Of a DNA stretch of 8,970 nt, positions 1 through 5,830 are shown in pieces (the stretch's first letter is position 1; each line of letters opens with the position of its first letter). Below the pieces are notes generated by a model. It had not been told where the DNA came from and ran no database searches. It saw only the letters and a program-made list of their open reading frames with translations. Made by a program: the position numbers and the translations under genes. The DNA comes from Nitrososphaerota archaeon (GTDB lineage: Archaea > Thermoproteota > Nitrososphaeria > Nitrososphaerales > Nitrosopumilaceae), in assembly GCA_002698885.1 (NCBI GenBank), contig PAAH01000036.1, forward strand, positions 11,614 to 20,583. The letters run 5' to 3'.

Positions 1-77
1 CTACCTGTAGATTCAGAATTTAAAAACTCCTTAATCTTTTCTTTTGATTTTATCTCTAAAATACCAAGTAACTGCAT
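1..77 (-). CDS. 5' end of an unrecognised protein (runs off the window)
   Basis: An open minus-strand frame begins with ATG at 77 and stays open to the window edge. It gives about 25 residues beginning MQLLGILEIKSKEKIKEF, a short hydrophobic start followed by a lysine/glutamate-rich, probably helical stretch. An in-frame stop lies upstream at 96-98, so ATG at 77 is the only ATG start available. A TATA-like TTTAATAA lies about 23-26 nt upstream, the spacing expected for leaderless transcription. The gene follows the LLM oxidoreductase on the same strand after a gap of 42 bases, so read-through from that gene is also possible. Too little is visible to assign a family. Confidence 0.5.
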   Translation of the reverse strand, partial: MQLLGILEIKSKEKIKEFLNSESTG

Positions 78-95
78 AATTATTATAAATTTTAA

Positions 96-103
96 TTATT
101 AAA
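96..103 (-). promoter_or_regulatory. TATA box candidate for the partial gene at 1-77
   Basis: TTTAATAA on the minus strand is centred about 23 nt before the ATG at 77, fitting archaeal leaderless initiation. The surroundings are very AT-rich, with another TATA-like string next to the ATG, so the call is tentative. Confidence 0.35.
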
Positions 104-119
104 GAGATTATTGTTTTAG

Positions 120-1211
120 TTATTTTTCCTGTTCCTTAAAATATGGAATTACTTTACTTGCAAATTTATCAATAGAACCAAAATACCCTGGATTTGATCC
201 CCAAAATCTTATTACAAAATGATTTACACCTGCTTTAATAAATCTCTCAAAAACTTGGATTACATCATCTGGTGTTCCAACGCCAGTAGATGATCTTGCA
301 ATTTTATCAGGAATTTTTGTTGCAGCTTCACGCATTTTTACAATCCAGTCTTGATTTGACATTGAATATTCTGTAAAGTATTTCTTAAAATCAAACCCTT
401 CAATTTCTTTAAGCCCATGTACCCTAAGAATTTCTTCTTTAAACAAACTTACTTTAACTGCTTCTTTCATTTTTGCCCACGAGGCTTCCCCATCATCTGA
501 GAAGTATACATCAATATCTAATGCCATTTGAAAATCTTCTTTCTCTTCCTCGGTCCTACCATTTTCATTCATGGAATTAATAATCTGTTCTTTATGATCC
601 TCAAATAATTCTGGTGTGTAACCTATTGGAAGCCAACCTTCACCATATTTTCCTGTTAACGCTAATGTTCTTTTTCCACCTGATGCCATGTACGTTGGTG
701 GGTGAGGTTTTCGTATCGGGGGTGCTTGAAGGCATGCACTCTCTAACTTGTAGTATTTACCTTCAAAGTCTACGGTATTATCAGGTGTTGAACCGTATAA
801 TTTTTTGATTACTTGAATTTGTTCTTCCCATTTAGAAACTGGTTTGTCAAATGGGATACAAAATTCTTTTAGATTTTGTGCTTCACCAGCACCAATTCCC
901 AAAATCGCTCGTCCTTTTGAAATTCTGTCCAGTGTTATAGCAGCTAATGCAATGTTTGATGGGTGTCTTCTGATTGCATCAGTCACACATGTTCCAAGTT
1001 CAACATTGTTTGTTACAGCTGCAATTGAAGAAAGCATTACCCAAGGATCTAACACAATTGCATTTTTCCATTGAGGGACATTTGTATGGTCCATATAGAA
1101 AATAGAATCATAACCTGTTTTATCAGCAAGCATACATGCAGTCAAAATCTGATCTTCAGTATAACCTGCTCTTGCAACATTTAACCCATTTTGAATTCCA
1201 AACTTTAACAT
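120..1211 (-). CDS. LLM-class F420-dependent oxidoreductase (Mer/FGD-like)
   Basis: This 363-residue protein has the bacterial luciferase-like (LLM) TIM-barrel pattern seen in F420-dependent enzymes such as methylene-tetrahydromethanopterin reductase and F420-dependent glucose-6-phosphate dehydrogenase. Visible signatures are an N-terminal KFGIQ strand, the DH pair at 41-42, LGTCVTDAIRRHP at 72-84, GRAILGIGAGE at 100-110, and ASGGKRTLALTGKYGEGWLP at 176-195. The C-terminal part (VGTPDDVIQVFERFIKAGVNHF) is also typical of the family. Length is slightly above the usual 320-350 residues. Thaumarchaea make F420, so hydride transfer with F420 is the likely chemistry, but the substrate cannot be read from sequence. 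It is probably cytosolic, as no signal peptide or membrane segment is visible. A TATA box 39 nt upstream implies a short leader, with GAAAGG about 10 nt before ATG as a possible ribosome site. The Fe-family dehydrogenase lies upstream on the same strand, 80 bases away. Confidence 0.85.
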   Translation of the reverse strand: MLKFGIQNGLNVARAGYTEDQILTACMLADKTGYDSIFYMDHTNVPQWKNAIVLDPWVMLSSIAAVTNNVELGTCVTDAIRRHPSNIALAAITLDRISKGRAILGIGAGEAQNLKEFCIPFDKPVSKWEEQIQVIKKLYGSTPDNTVDFEGKYYKLESACLQAPPIRKPHPPTYMASGGKRTLALTGKYGEGWLPIGYTPELFEDHKEQIINSMNENGRTEEEKEDFQMALDIDVYFSDDGEASWAKMKEAVKVSLFKEEILRVHGLKEIEGFDFKKYFTEYSMSNQDWIVKMREAATKIPDKIARSSTGVGTPDDVIQVFERFIKAGVNHFVIRFWGSNPGYFGSIDKFASKVIPYFKEQEK

Positions 1212-1245
1212 TATTTCAGACCTTTCATTTTGGTGTTAATATGCA

Positions 1246-1254
1246 TTTTATAAA
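1246..1254 (-). promoter_or_regulatory. TATA box for the LLM oxidoreductase gene
   Basis: TTTATAAAA on the minus strand is the clearest TATA match in the window. It is centred 39 nt before the ATG at 1211, so transcription should begin near 1224 with a leader of about 13 nt. This short leader would include GAAAGG (1226-1221), making this one of the few leadered genes here. Confidence 0.55.
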
Positions 1255-1273
1255 GTATGAGAAATTGTACTGC

Positions 1274-1290
1274 CTAAAATAAAATAAATG
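1274..1290 (-). terminator. T-rich terminator candidate after the Fe-family dehydrogenase
   Basis: Just past the TGA stop at 1292-1294, the transcript strand reads as three T runs (TTTATTTTATTTTAGG) without a hairpin. Archaeal RNA polymerase terminates at such oligo-T stretches. The next gene downstream has its own TATA box, which fits termination here. Confidence 0.35.
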
Positions 1291-1291
1291 A

Positions 1292-2236
1292 TCAAAGATT
1301 TCCAGAATTAATATCGTTCAGACATTTAATAACATCTTCTTTCGAAATTGGTATTGGATTTGGATCTAGATGCCCTTTATCAGTCATAACAACATCTGCT
1401 GCTTCACTTACATCAGCTTTTAGTTCCATTTTATCAAAGCCTAACTTTTCAATTACTTCTTTGAATCTGTCATAGAATATTGATTTGTTGTGTTTGTGTG
1501 CTACAGTAGTACAAGATGATAATGAATATCCATGTGGAACACCCTCATTTGAGAATACATATGATAATGCATGTCCTAATGTGGTAGAACAGTTACCAAA
1601 TCCCATTCCTGACAACATAGAGCCGTATGGGTAATTTTCTGGTTTATCATTCATTATTGCATCATGTAATACATCAAACGCTTGTTTACATAATGTCCTT
1701 GTTAAATCATTTCCAAGTTTACTATCATAACCTTCTGTGGCCTGTGCACATGCATCACAAACTGAATTTTTAAGAATTTGGTCTGGAGTTCCATCCATAA
1801 AATATGAATCAATGACTGCTCTATCTGCAAGGAATCTATCTTCTCTAAGTAATTTCTTTTTTCCATCAAATTTAAGAACACAGTATGTTGTCATTTCAGC
1901 ACCCGTACCAAATGTTGTTGGAATTAAAATCTTCTCTACACCAAACTCTGATGCAGAATATTTTACAACATCGAGTGAACTACCGCCACCAAGACCAATT
2001 AAGACAGATGGCTTTTTTTCTTTATATTCAGATATGAGAGCATTAACATCATCAATAGATGGCTCTGGTGTAACTTTATCAAATAACATATAATCTTGAA
2101 TTCCCATTTTATCTAACCATTTATCAGATAATGCTGGAGGAGCAGTTGTCACTACTAATGCATTTTTTGGATATTCAGCATCTGATAATGCATTATTACC
2201 AAACTCAATTTTTTTTGGTAGTAATACTTTAGCCAT
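1292..2236 (-). CDS. Iron-family alcohol dehydrogenase; candidate malonic semialdehyde reductase
   Basis: This 314-residue protein has the iron-containing/type III alcohol dehydrogenase fold. The N-terminal dinucleotide domain carries GLGGGSS at 81-87 and PTTFGTGAE at 106-114. The C-terminal helical domain carries the metal site, with Asp161, His222 and His235 (in VPHG). The residue matching the second ligand of E. coli FucO (His200) is Gln165 here. At 314 residues it is short for the family (about 380). In Nitrosopumilus maritimus a member of this family (Nmar_1110) reduces malonic semialdehyde to 3-hydroxypropionate in the autotrophic carbon cycle. This gene could be that enzyme or a paralogue acting on another semialdehyde, and the substrate is inferred only. 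The start is supported by a TATA box 26 nt upstream. It diverges from the glycerate kinase gene across 77 bases. Confidence 0.8.
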   Translation of the reverse strand: MAKVLLPKKIEFGNNALSDAEYPKNALVVTTAPPALSDKWLDKMGIQDYMLFDKVTPEPSIDDVNALISEYKEKKPSVLIGLGGGSSLDVVKYSASEFGVEKILIPTTFGTGAEMTTYCVLKFDGKKKLLREDRFLADRAVIDSYFMDGTPDQILKNSVCDACAQATEGYDSKLGNDLTRTLCKQAFDVLHDAIMNDKPENYPYGSMLSGMGFGNCSTTLGHALSYVFSNEGVPHGYSLSSCTTVAHKHNKSIFYDRFKEVIEKLGFDKMELKADVSEAADVVMTDKGHLDPNPIPISKEDVIKCLNDINSGNL

Positions 2237-2257
2237 ACATTGGGGATTTTCTTTCTC

Positions 2258-2265
2258 TTTTTATA
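2258..2265 (-). promoter_or_regulatory. TATA box for the Fe-family dehydrogenase
   Basis: TATAAAAA on the minus strand is centred about 25-26 nt before the ATG at 2236, the spacing of an archaeal leaderless promoter. It shares the 77-base divergent spacer with the glycerate kinase promoter. Confidence 0.55.
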
Positions 2266-2283
2266 TCTTACAACTTAGAAAGA

Positions 2284-2290
2284 CTTTAAG
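2284..2290 (+). promoter_or_regulatory. TATA-like box for glycerate kinase
   Basis: CTTTAAG is centred 27 nt before the ATG at 2314, consistent with leaderless initiation. It is a weaker match than the divergent box at 2258-2265. Confidence 0.4.
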
Positions 2291-2313
2291 TCATTTTTCG
2301 CTTGGTTAGATAG

Positions 2314-3591
2314 ATGATACAGAATAACACATTTTTTAGAAGTAATAAAAAATTTCAGGATGCGATAAAAATACTTGATGAGGGTTTAACATATGCAGAT
2401 CCACAAATTGGTTTATCACGGTATTTTTCTAAAAATAAGATTAAAACTACAAAATCTACAATTAACCTAAAAGAATTTGAGAATGTGTATTTAGTTGCAA
2501 TTGGCAAAGCGGCAGATTCGATGGCAAAATTTGTAGCATCACAAATTGTTCTTAAGAGTGGTATTGTTGTATTACCATCAGATTACAAGCCAATTTTTAC
2601 TACAAAAAAAATACGTTTTTTTAGATCTGGTCATCCATTACCTAATCTTCAGAGCCTAAGAGCTGGAAAATATATACAAAAATTTGTTGATTCTACTACA
2701 AAAAATGATTTTATTATTTTTTTAATTTCAGGTGGTGGTTCATCATTAGTTACCATTCCTTACGGTATTACCCTTGAAGAGAAAATTTGTGTAAATCACG
2801 AATTAATTCACTGTGGAGCAAAAATTAACGAAATTTCTTGTGTAAGAAAGCATATTTCAGACATCAAAGGTGGAAAACTAATTCAAAGAATGCAGAGTTC
2901 TGGAATTTCATTTATTTTGTCAGACGTTATTTCTGATGATCTTAGTTCAATATCATCTGGAATTACATATGCTGATAAAACAACCTTTTCGGATGCATTA
3001 AAAATTATTAAAAAATATAAAATTGAGAAAAAAATATCAAGAAATGTAATTAGTACATTAAAAAGTGGTATAAATGGAAAAATTCCTGAAACACCAAAAA
3101 AACCAAAACTTACTAACATCATAATAGGTAATAACAAAAGATCTCTTGATAAGATGGTGAAAAAAGCAGAGAATCTAGGATATAGTGTACATGTTATGTC
3201 TGGTTTAAATTCTAATGTTAAACTAACTGCAAGAAATATTGCTAAAAAATTAAAAGTGACAAAAAAATCATGTATAGTTTTTGGTGGTGAAACTACAGTA
3301 AACGTTGTTGGTACAGGTAAAGGCGGAAGAAATCAGGAATTGGTACTTCGTTTATCAAAGGAATTAAAAAACTATCCATGTGTAATTTCATCTATTGGTA
3401 CTGATGGAATTGATGGTAACACCAAAGTTGCAGGTGCGATTGTTTCTAATGTTAATATGCCATCATTTGAAAATTATTTAAAAAATAATGATTCATTTAA
3501 CTTCTTCAAAAAATTTGGTGGACTGATACAGACAGGTCCAACTCATACCAATGTTAATGATATTGGTTTAATTATTAAACAAACCCTCTAG
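2314..3591 (+). CDS. Glycerate 2-kinase, MOFRL family
   Basis: This 425-residue protein is full length for the archaeal/bacterial GckA-type glycerate 2-kinase, which uses ATP to turn D-glycerate into 2-phosphoglycerate. The N-terminal DUF4147 domain shows AIGKAA at 62-67, SGGGSS at 139-144, the block NEISCVRKHISDIKGGKL at 172-189 (family pattern N-x-V-R-K-H-x-S-x-x-K-G-G), and SDVISDD at 203-209. The C-terminal MOFRL domain (about 315-420) shows FGGETTV, GTGKGGRNQEL at 333-343, GTDGIDG at 362-368 and GPTHTNVND at 407-415. It would let glycerate from serine/glycine or sugar-acid turnover enter lower glycolysis/gluconeogenesis. No in-frame ATG lies just upstream, and a TATA-like box sits 27 nt before the start. 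The protein is notably rich in Lys and Asn. Its last 17 bases overlap the convergent gene that follows. Older databases may label such proteins hydroxypyruvate reductase. Confidence 0.88.
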   Translation: MIQNNTFFRSNKKFQDAIKILDEGLTYADPQIGLSRYFSKNKIKTTKSTINLKEFENVYLVAIGKAADSMAKFVASQIVLKSGIVVLPSDYKPIFTTKKIRFFRSGHPLPNLQSLRAGKYIQKFVDSTTKNDFIIFLISGGGSSLVTIPYGITLEEKICVNHELIHCGAKINEISCVRKHISDIKGGKLIQRMQSSGISFILSDVISDDLSSISSGITYADKTTFSDALKIIKKYKIEKKISRNVISTLKSGINGKIPETPKKPKLTNIIIGNNKRSLDKMVKKAENLGYSVHVMSGLNSNVKLTARNIAKKLKVTKKSCIVFGGETTVNVVGTGKGGRNQELVLRLSKELKNYPCVISSIGTDGIDGNTKVAGAIVSNVNMPSFENYLKNNDSFNFFKKFGGLIQTGPTHTNVNDIGLIIKQTL

Positions 3592-4018
3592 AATTACTAG
3601 AAACTGAAGTTTCTTCATCAGTTGAAGTGGATTTAGTCGCTAAGTTTTTTTTTGATTCAATAATTTGGTAGTTTATTTTTAAATTTCTATGGTTTGTTAG
3701 TTGATTAATAAAGTAAATTTTATCATTGACAATTTGACTATTAGTTTTTTTATTGTTAGTTAGAATTTCATACATATTTTTTGAGTCACACATTACGTTG
3801 ACTGTGTCATGGTCTTTGATGATAAAAACACCTAATCCCCAATATATCCCAACATGTAGTGAAATGAATTTTGACTCTTCATTGTTTTTAACATCCAATT
3901 TGCCACCTGAAAGATATGCTGGTGGGTGCTCTCTTTTTTGATGTACTGTTTTACTCTCATTTTTTATTACCCACGAGTACTTTTTTATCGTACCATCAAA
4001 GAAAAGTTCATGCTCCAT
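3575..4018 (-). CDS. Divergent RNase H-fold protein
   Basis: No close family is obvious for this 147-residue protein, but its residue order fits the RNase HI fold. The first strand, ELFFDGTIKKYSWVI, places Asp8 where RNase HI has its first catalytic Asp. NNEESKFISL places Glu48 at the start of the first helix. VNVMCDSKNMYEIL places Asp78-Ser79 as in the family's conserved DS. E. coli RNase HI uses Asp10, Glu48, Asp70 and Asp134. The expected C-terminal N-x-x-A-D motif is only dimly present as KNLATKS (124-130), with no Asp, and residues 130-147 form a Ser/Thr/Glu-rich tail. If active it would cut RNA in RNA-DNA hybrids; loss of the fourth carboxylate could mean weak activity or a binding role. 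The gene diverges from the small gene at 4070 across 51 bases, and its 3' end overlaps glycerate kinase by 17 bases. The fold call is inference from motif spacing. Confidence 0.6.
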   Translation of the reverse strand: MEHELFFDGTIKKYSWVIKNESKTVHQKREHPPAYLSGGKLDVKNNEESKFISLHVGIYWGLGVFIIKDHDTVNVMCDSKNMYEILTNNKKTNSQIVNDKIYFINQLTNHRNLKINYQIIESKKNLATKSTSTDEETSVSSNSRGFV

Positions 4019-4038
4019 ATGTCAATCAAATACTAGTG

Positions 4039-4055
4039 CTTTATCAATATAATTT
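4039..4055. promoter_or_regulatory. Overlapping divergent promoter boxes
   Basis: Within the 51-base spacer, the minus strand has GATAAAG (4045-4039), 25 nt before the RNase H-like ATG at 4018. The plus strand has CTTTATC (4039-4045), about 28 nt before the ATG at 4070, and TATAATTT (4048-4055), which would start RNA near 4077. The last would suit translation from 4094 or 4097 instead. The two polymerase sites overlap, so the two genes may compete for transcription. Confidence 0.4.
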
Positions 4056-4069
4056 GAATTCTGAGCTTA

Positions 4070-4300
4070 ATGATCAATTATGAAATTCATTTTATGATGA
4101 AATCTCATAATTTCTTTAAAAAAATGGTTGATGAGTTAGTTGATTTTTCTGAATTTGATCCTGAACTTGCTGATGGTATAAAGTGGCTTGATATACAGGC
4201 ACAAAAAAAAGGAATTACATTTTATGACATGGTGTTTGAAGTGTTATACACTAATGATATCAATTCCAAAGCAAAAACCTGGCTTAAAACAAGAAATTAA
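4070..4300 (+). CDS. Small unknown protein, paralogue of the 5585-5776 product
   Basis: This 76-residue protein of unknown function is predicted helical and soluble, with no Cys and no signal peptide. Residues 31-61 align without gaps to residues 21-51 of the 63-residue protein at 5585-5776. Identical positions include the PE pair, an Ile, an Asp, a Gln, a Gly, the TFY triplet and the later V-L and Thr, 12 of 31 in all. The ungapped alignment also pairs the SH at 12-13 with SH at 2-3 of the other protein, whose Met1 falls opposite residue 11. This suggests that translation may really start at Met9 or Met10 (4094 or 4097). The gene diverges from the RNase H-like gene and stops three bases before the convergent citrate synthase stop. 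I do not recognise a named family. Confidence 0.65.
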   Translation: MINYEIHFMMKSHNFFKKMVDELVDFSEFDPELADGIKWLDIQAQKKGITFYDMVFEVLYTNDINSKAKTWLKTRN

Positions 4301-4303
4301 TTT

Positions 4304-5467
4304 TTAGTTTCTTTTATCAATTGGCACGTATGCACATCCTTGAGGCCCATCATACTTTCCAACGTAAACTGCCTTAGGTCTATACAACATTGGTTTTGGT
4401 GCAGCCTCGGCAAATCTTTCTTCAATAACATGTGCAGACCATCCTACAACTCTAGATATTGCAAATATCGGTGTATTTAGATCCATTGGAATTCCAAGCA
4501 TATAGTATACAGATGCGCTATACAGATCAACATTTGGAAAAATATCTTTATTCTTTTTGTCTTTCATGAATTTTACTGTTGAGTCTTCAACATTCTTTGT
4601 AATTTCATACCATGGCATTTCAGTTTTTTTGGCAAGTGTTTTTGATAATTCTTTAAGAACAATTGATCTTGGATCAACTGTTTTGTAAACCGCATGTCCC
4701 ATACCCATGATTCGTTCTCCTTTCTCTAGTTTGTTTTTAATCCATACTTCTACATTTTTTTCATTCTGAATCTCTAACAGCATTTTCATTACTTCAAGGT
4801 TAGCACCACCATGTAATTCCCCACTTAATGCACCTACAGCAGCACTAACTGCAGAGTACATGTGTGCTCTAGTAGATGCAACTTCTCTTGCTGCAAATGT
4901 TGATGCATTAAATGTATGATCTGCATGAAGGATTAAGCAAACATCGAAAGTTCTTTCAAGTTCTTTATCTGGTTTTTCACCTTTTAACATATATAGAAAA
5001 TTTGCGGCATGACTTAAATTGTAATCTGGCTGAATCGGGTCTTTACCTTTTCTAATCCTATCCCAGCTAGCAATAATTGTAGGTACTTTAGCAATTAAAT
5101 TAATTGCCCTTTGGTAGCTAATCTCTTTTGCAGAGCCCTCTTCATTATAGTATCCTGCTAATGCTGCAACAAATGCCTGTAACACATCCATTGGTTCAGC
5201 TTCCTTTCTCCAATTACCCATATTCTTTTGCATCTGTGGTGCAATTTGTCTAGAATCACGTAATTTTTTTTTAAATTCTTCAAATTCTTTCTTATTTGGT
5301 AAATTATCATGTAACAAAAGATATGCGGTTTCTTCAAAGTTTGAATTTTTTGTTAGATCTAAGACATCATAACCTCTGTAGATGAGCTTTCCTTTCTTTC
5401 CATCGATATGTGATATTTTAGTGTCTGCAACTGTTATATCTCTCAATCCAACATTTTTTGTTTCCAT
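4304..5467 (-). CDS. gltA: Citrate synthase
   Basis: This 387-residue protein is full length for the short archaeal/Gram-positive type of citrate synthase, which joins acetyl-CoA and oxaloacetate into citrate in the cytosol. The catalytic triad is visible: His219 in GELHGGAN, His258 in GMGHAVYK, and Asp314 in DLYSASVYY. The substrate-binding Arg267 (VDPR) and Arg340 (ISRVVGW) are present, as is the C-terminal RPKAVYVG at 363-370. The N-terminal LRDITVADTKIS and KLIYRGYDV are typical of the family. A 2-methylcitrate synthase role cannot be excluded by sequence, but no propionate genes are near. In a carbon-fixing thaumarchaeon it would feed 2-oxoglutarate synthesis for amino acids. The ATG is 26 nt from a TATA box, implying leaderless mRNA, and repeat elements surround that promoter. 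Paralogous small genes lie on either side, both on the opposite strand. Confidence 0.95.
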   Translation of the reverse strand: METKNVGLRDITVADTKISHIDGKKGKLIYRGYDVLDLTKNSNFEETAYLLLHDNLPNKKEFEEFKKKLRDSRQIAPQMQKNMGNWRKEAEPMDVLQAFVAALAGYYNEEGSAKEISYQRAINLIAKVPTIIASWDRIRKGKDPIQPDYNLSHAANFLYMLKGEKPDKELERTFDVCLILHADHTFNASTFAAREVASTRAHMYSAVSAAVGALSGELHGGANLEVMKMLLEIQNEKNVEVWIKNKLEKGERIMGMGHAVYKTVDPRSIVLKELSKTLAKKTEMPWYEITKNVEDSTVKFMKDKKNKDIFPNVDLYSASVYYMLGIPMDLNTPIFAISRVVGWSAHVIEERFAEAAPKPMLYRPKAVYVGKYDGPQGCAYVPIDKRN

Positions 5468-5470
5468 ATT

Positions 5471-5488
5471 TCCTATCTTCGAATAGGA
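5471..5488. promoter_or_regulatory. Inverted repeat between TATA box and start of citrate synthase
   Basis: TCCTAT and ATAGGA are perfect 6-base arms separated by CTTCGA, occupying about -21 to -4 relative to the citrate synthase ATG. If transcription is leaderless, the element lies in the initiation region and not in the RNA, which suits a repressor operator better than an RNA hairpin. Chance occurrence in AT-rich DNA is possible. Confidence 0.35.
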
Positions 5489-5496
5489 CTTTTAAA
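5489..5496 (-). promoter_or_regulatory. TATA box for citrate synthase
   Basis: TTTAAAAG on the minus strand is centred about 26 nt before the ATG at 5467. The preceding GAAAA on the same strand could serve as the purine-rich TFB recognition element. Confidence 0.5.
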
Positions 5497-5501
5497 TTTT
5501 C

Positions 5502-5518
5502 AAGTCATCGATAAGTCA
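5502..5518. repeat. Direct repeat upstream of the citrate synthase TATA box
   Basis: AAGTCA occurs twice with an 11-base period (5502-5507 and 5513-5518), about one helical turn, with the palindrome ATCGAT overlapping the spacer. It lies 6 bases upstream of the TATA box, where archaeal activators often bind. The hexamer also occurs at 2288, 8404 and inside coding regions, so only the paired arrangement is notable. Confidence 0.3.
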
Positions 5519-5556
5519 ATAAATTTAGTTGTTAGTCTAATCTATCAAAGCTTGGG

Positions 5557-5565
5557 CATATATCG
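5557..5565 (+). promoter_or_regulatory. TATA-like box for the 5585 gene
   Basis: CATATATCG is centred about 24-25 nt before the ATG at 5585, matching the leaderless spacing seen at other genes in this window. Confidence 0.4.
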
Positions 5566-5584
5566 TGAATTTTAATTATTAATT

Positions 5585-5776
5585 ATGTCACATATTGAAC
5601 GTGAATTAGTGAAACAGGTTGATGATGCTATTATCAATGCATCACCAGAATTTTTAAAATTAATTCAAAAATTTGATGTGGAAAATCAATTATCTGGTGG
5701 GACATTTTATGAAATTTTTTCAACTGTATTAAAAACACAAAAAGAGAAAAATAAACTCATACCAAAAACAAAATAA
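5585..5776 (+). CDS. Small unknown protein, paralogue of the 4070-4300 product
   Basis: This 63-residue protein is probably helical and has a very basic C-terminus rich in Lys. Residues 21-51 align without gaps to residues 31-61 of the product at 4070-4300, sharing PE, I, D, Q, G, TFY, V-L and T. The aligned region probably contains two helices separated by the glycine-containing turn before TFY. The start at 5585 has a TATA-like box at leaderless spacing. The gene diverges from citrate synthase across 117 bases and is followed by T runs. Function and family are unknown. Its size would allow it to be missed by routine gene calling, but the paralogy supports it as a real gene. Confidence 0.65.
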   Translation: MSHIERELVKQVDDAIINASPEFLKLIQKFDVENQLSGGTFYEIFSTVLKTQKEKNKLIPKTK

Positions 5777-5793
5777 TTTTTTCAGATTTTTTC
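5774..5793 (+). terminator. Oligo-T terminator candidate after the small gene
   Basis: Two six-T runs flank CAGA directly after the stop codon of the 5585 gene, a typical archaeal intrinsic termination signal with no need of a hairpin. The DHH gene's own TATA-like box follows. Confidence 0.4.
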
Positions 5794-5801
5794 ATTCTTG
5801 G

Positions 5802-5807
5802 TTTAAA
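5802..5807 (+). promoter_or_regulatory. TATA-like box for the DHH-hemerythrin unit
   Basis: TTTAAA is centred about 26 nt before the ATG at 5831 but only about 20 nt before the in-frame ATG at 5825. The standard archaeal spacing therefore favours 5831 as a leaderless start. Confidence 0.4.
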
Positions 5808-5830
5808 TGAGGGCTAGCTAAAATATGTGT

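Noticed and set aside
88..102. 15-base repeat AATTTTAATTATTAA also at 5568-5582, with a 14-base near copy at 7561
   Set aside because: It is low-complexity A/T sequence, one copy lies inside the RidA coding region, and such matches are expected by chance in AT-rich DNA.
614..1074. Plus-strand open frames opposite the LLM oxidoreductase gene
   Set aside because: They lie wholly within a gene with clear family motifs, show no domain pattern of their own, and lack a promoter or ribosome site.
1737..2093. 118-codon plus-strand open frame opposite the Fe-family dehydrogenase
   Set aside because: It is antisense to well-conserved motifs (GGGSS, the metal site), and its translation has no recognisable pattern.
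2237..2313. Possible glycerate kinase/dehydrogenase operon
   Set aside because: The two genes are divergent with separate TATA boxes, so they can share regulation but not a transcript.
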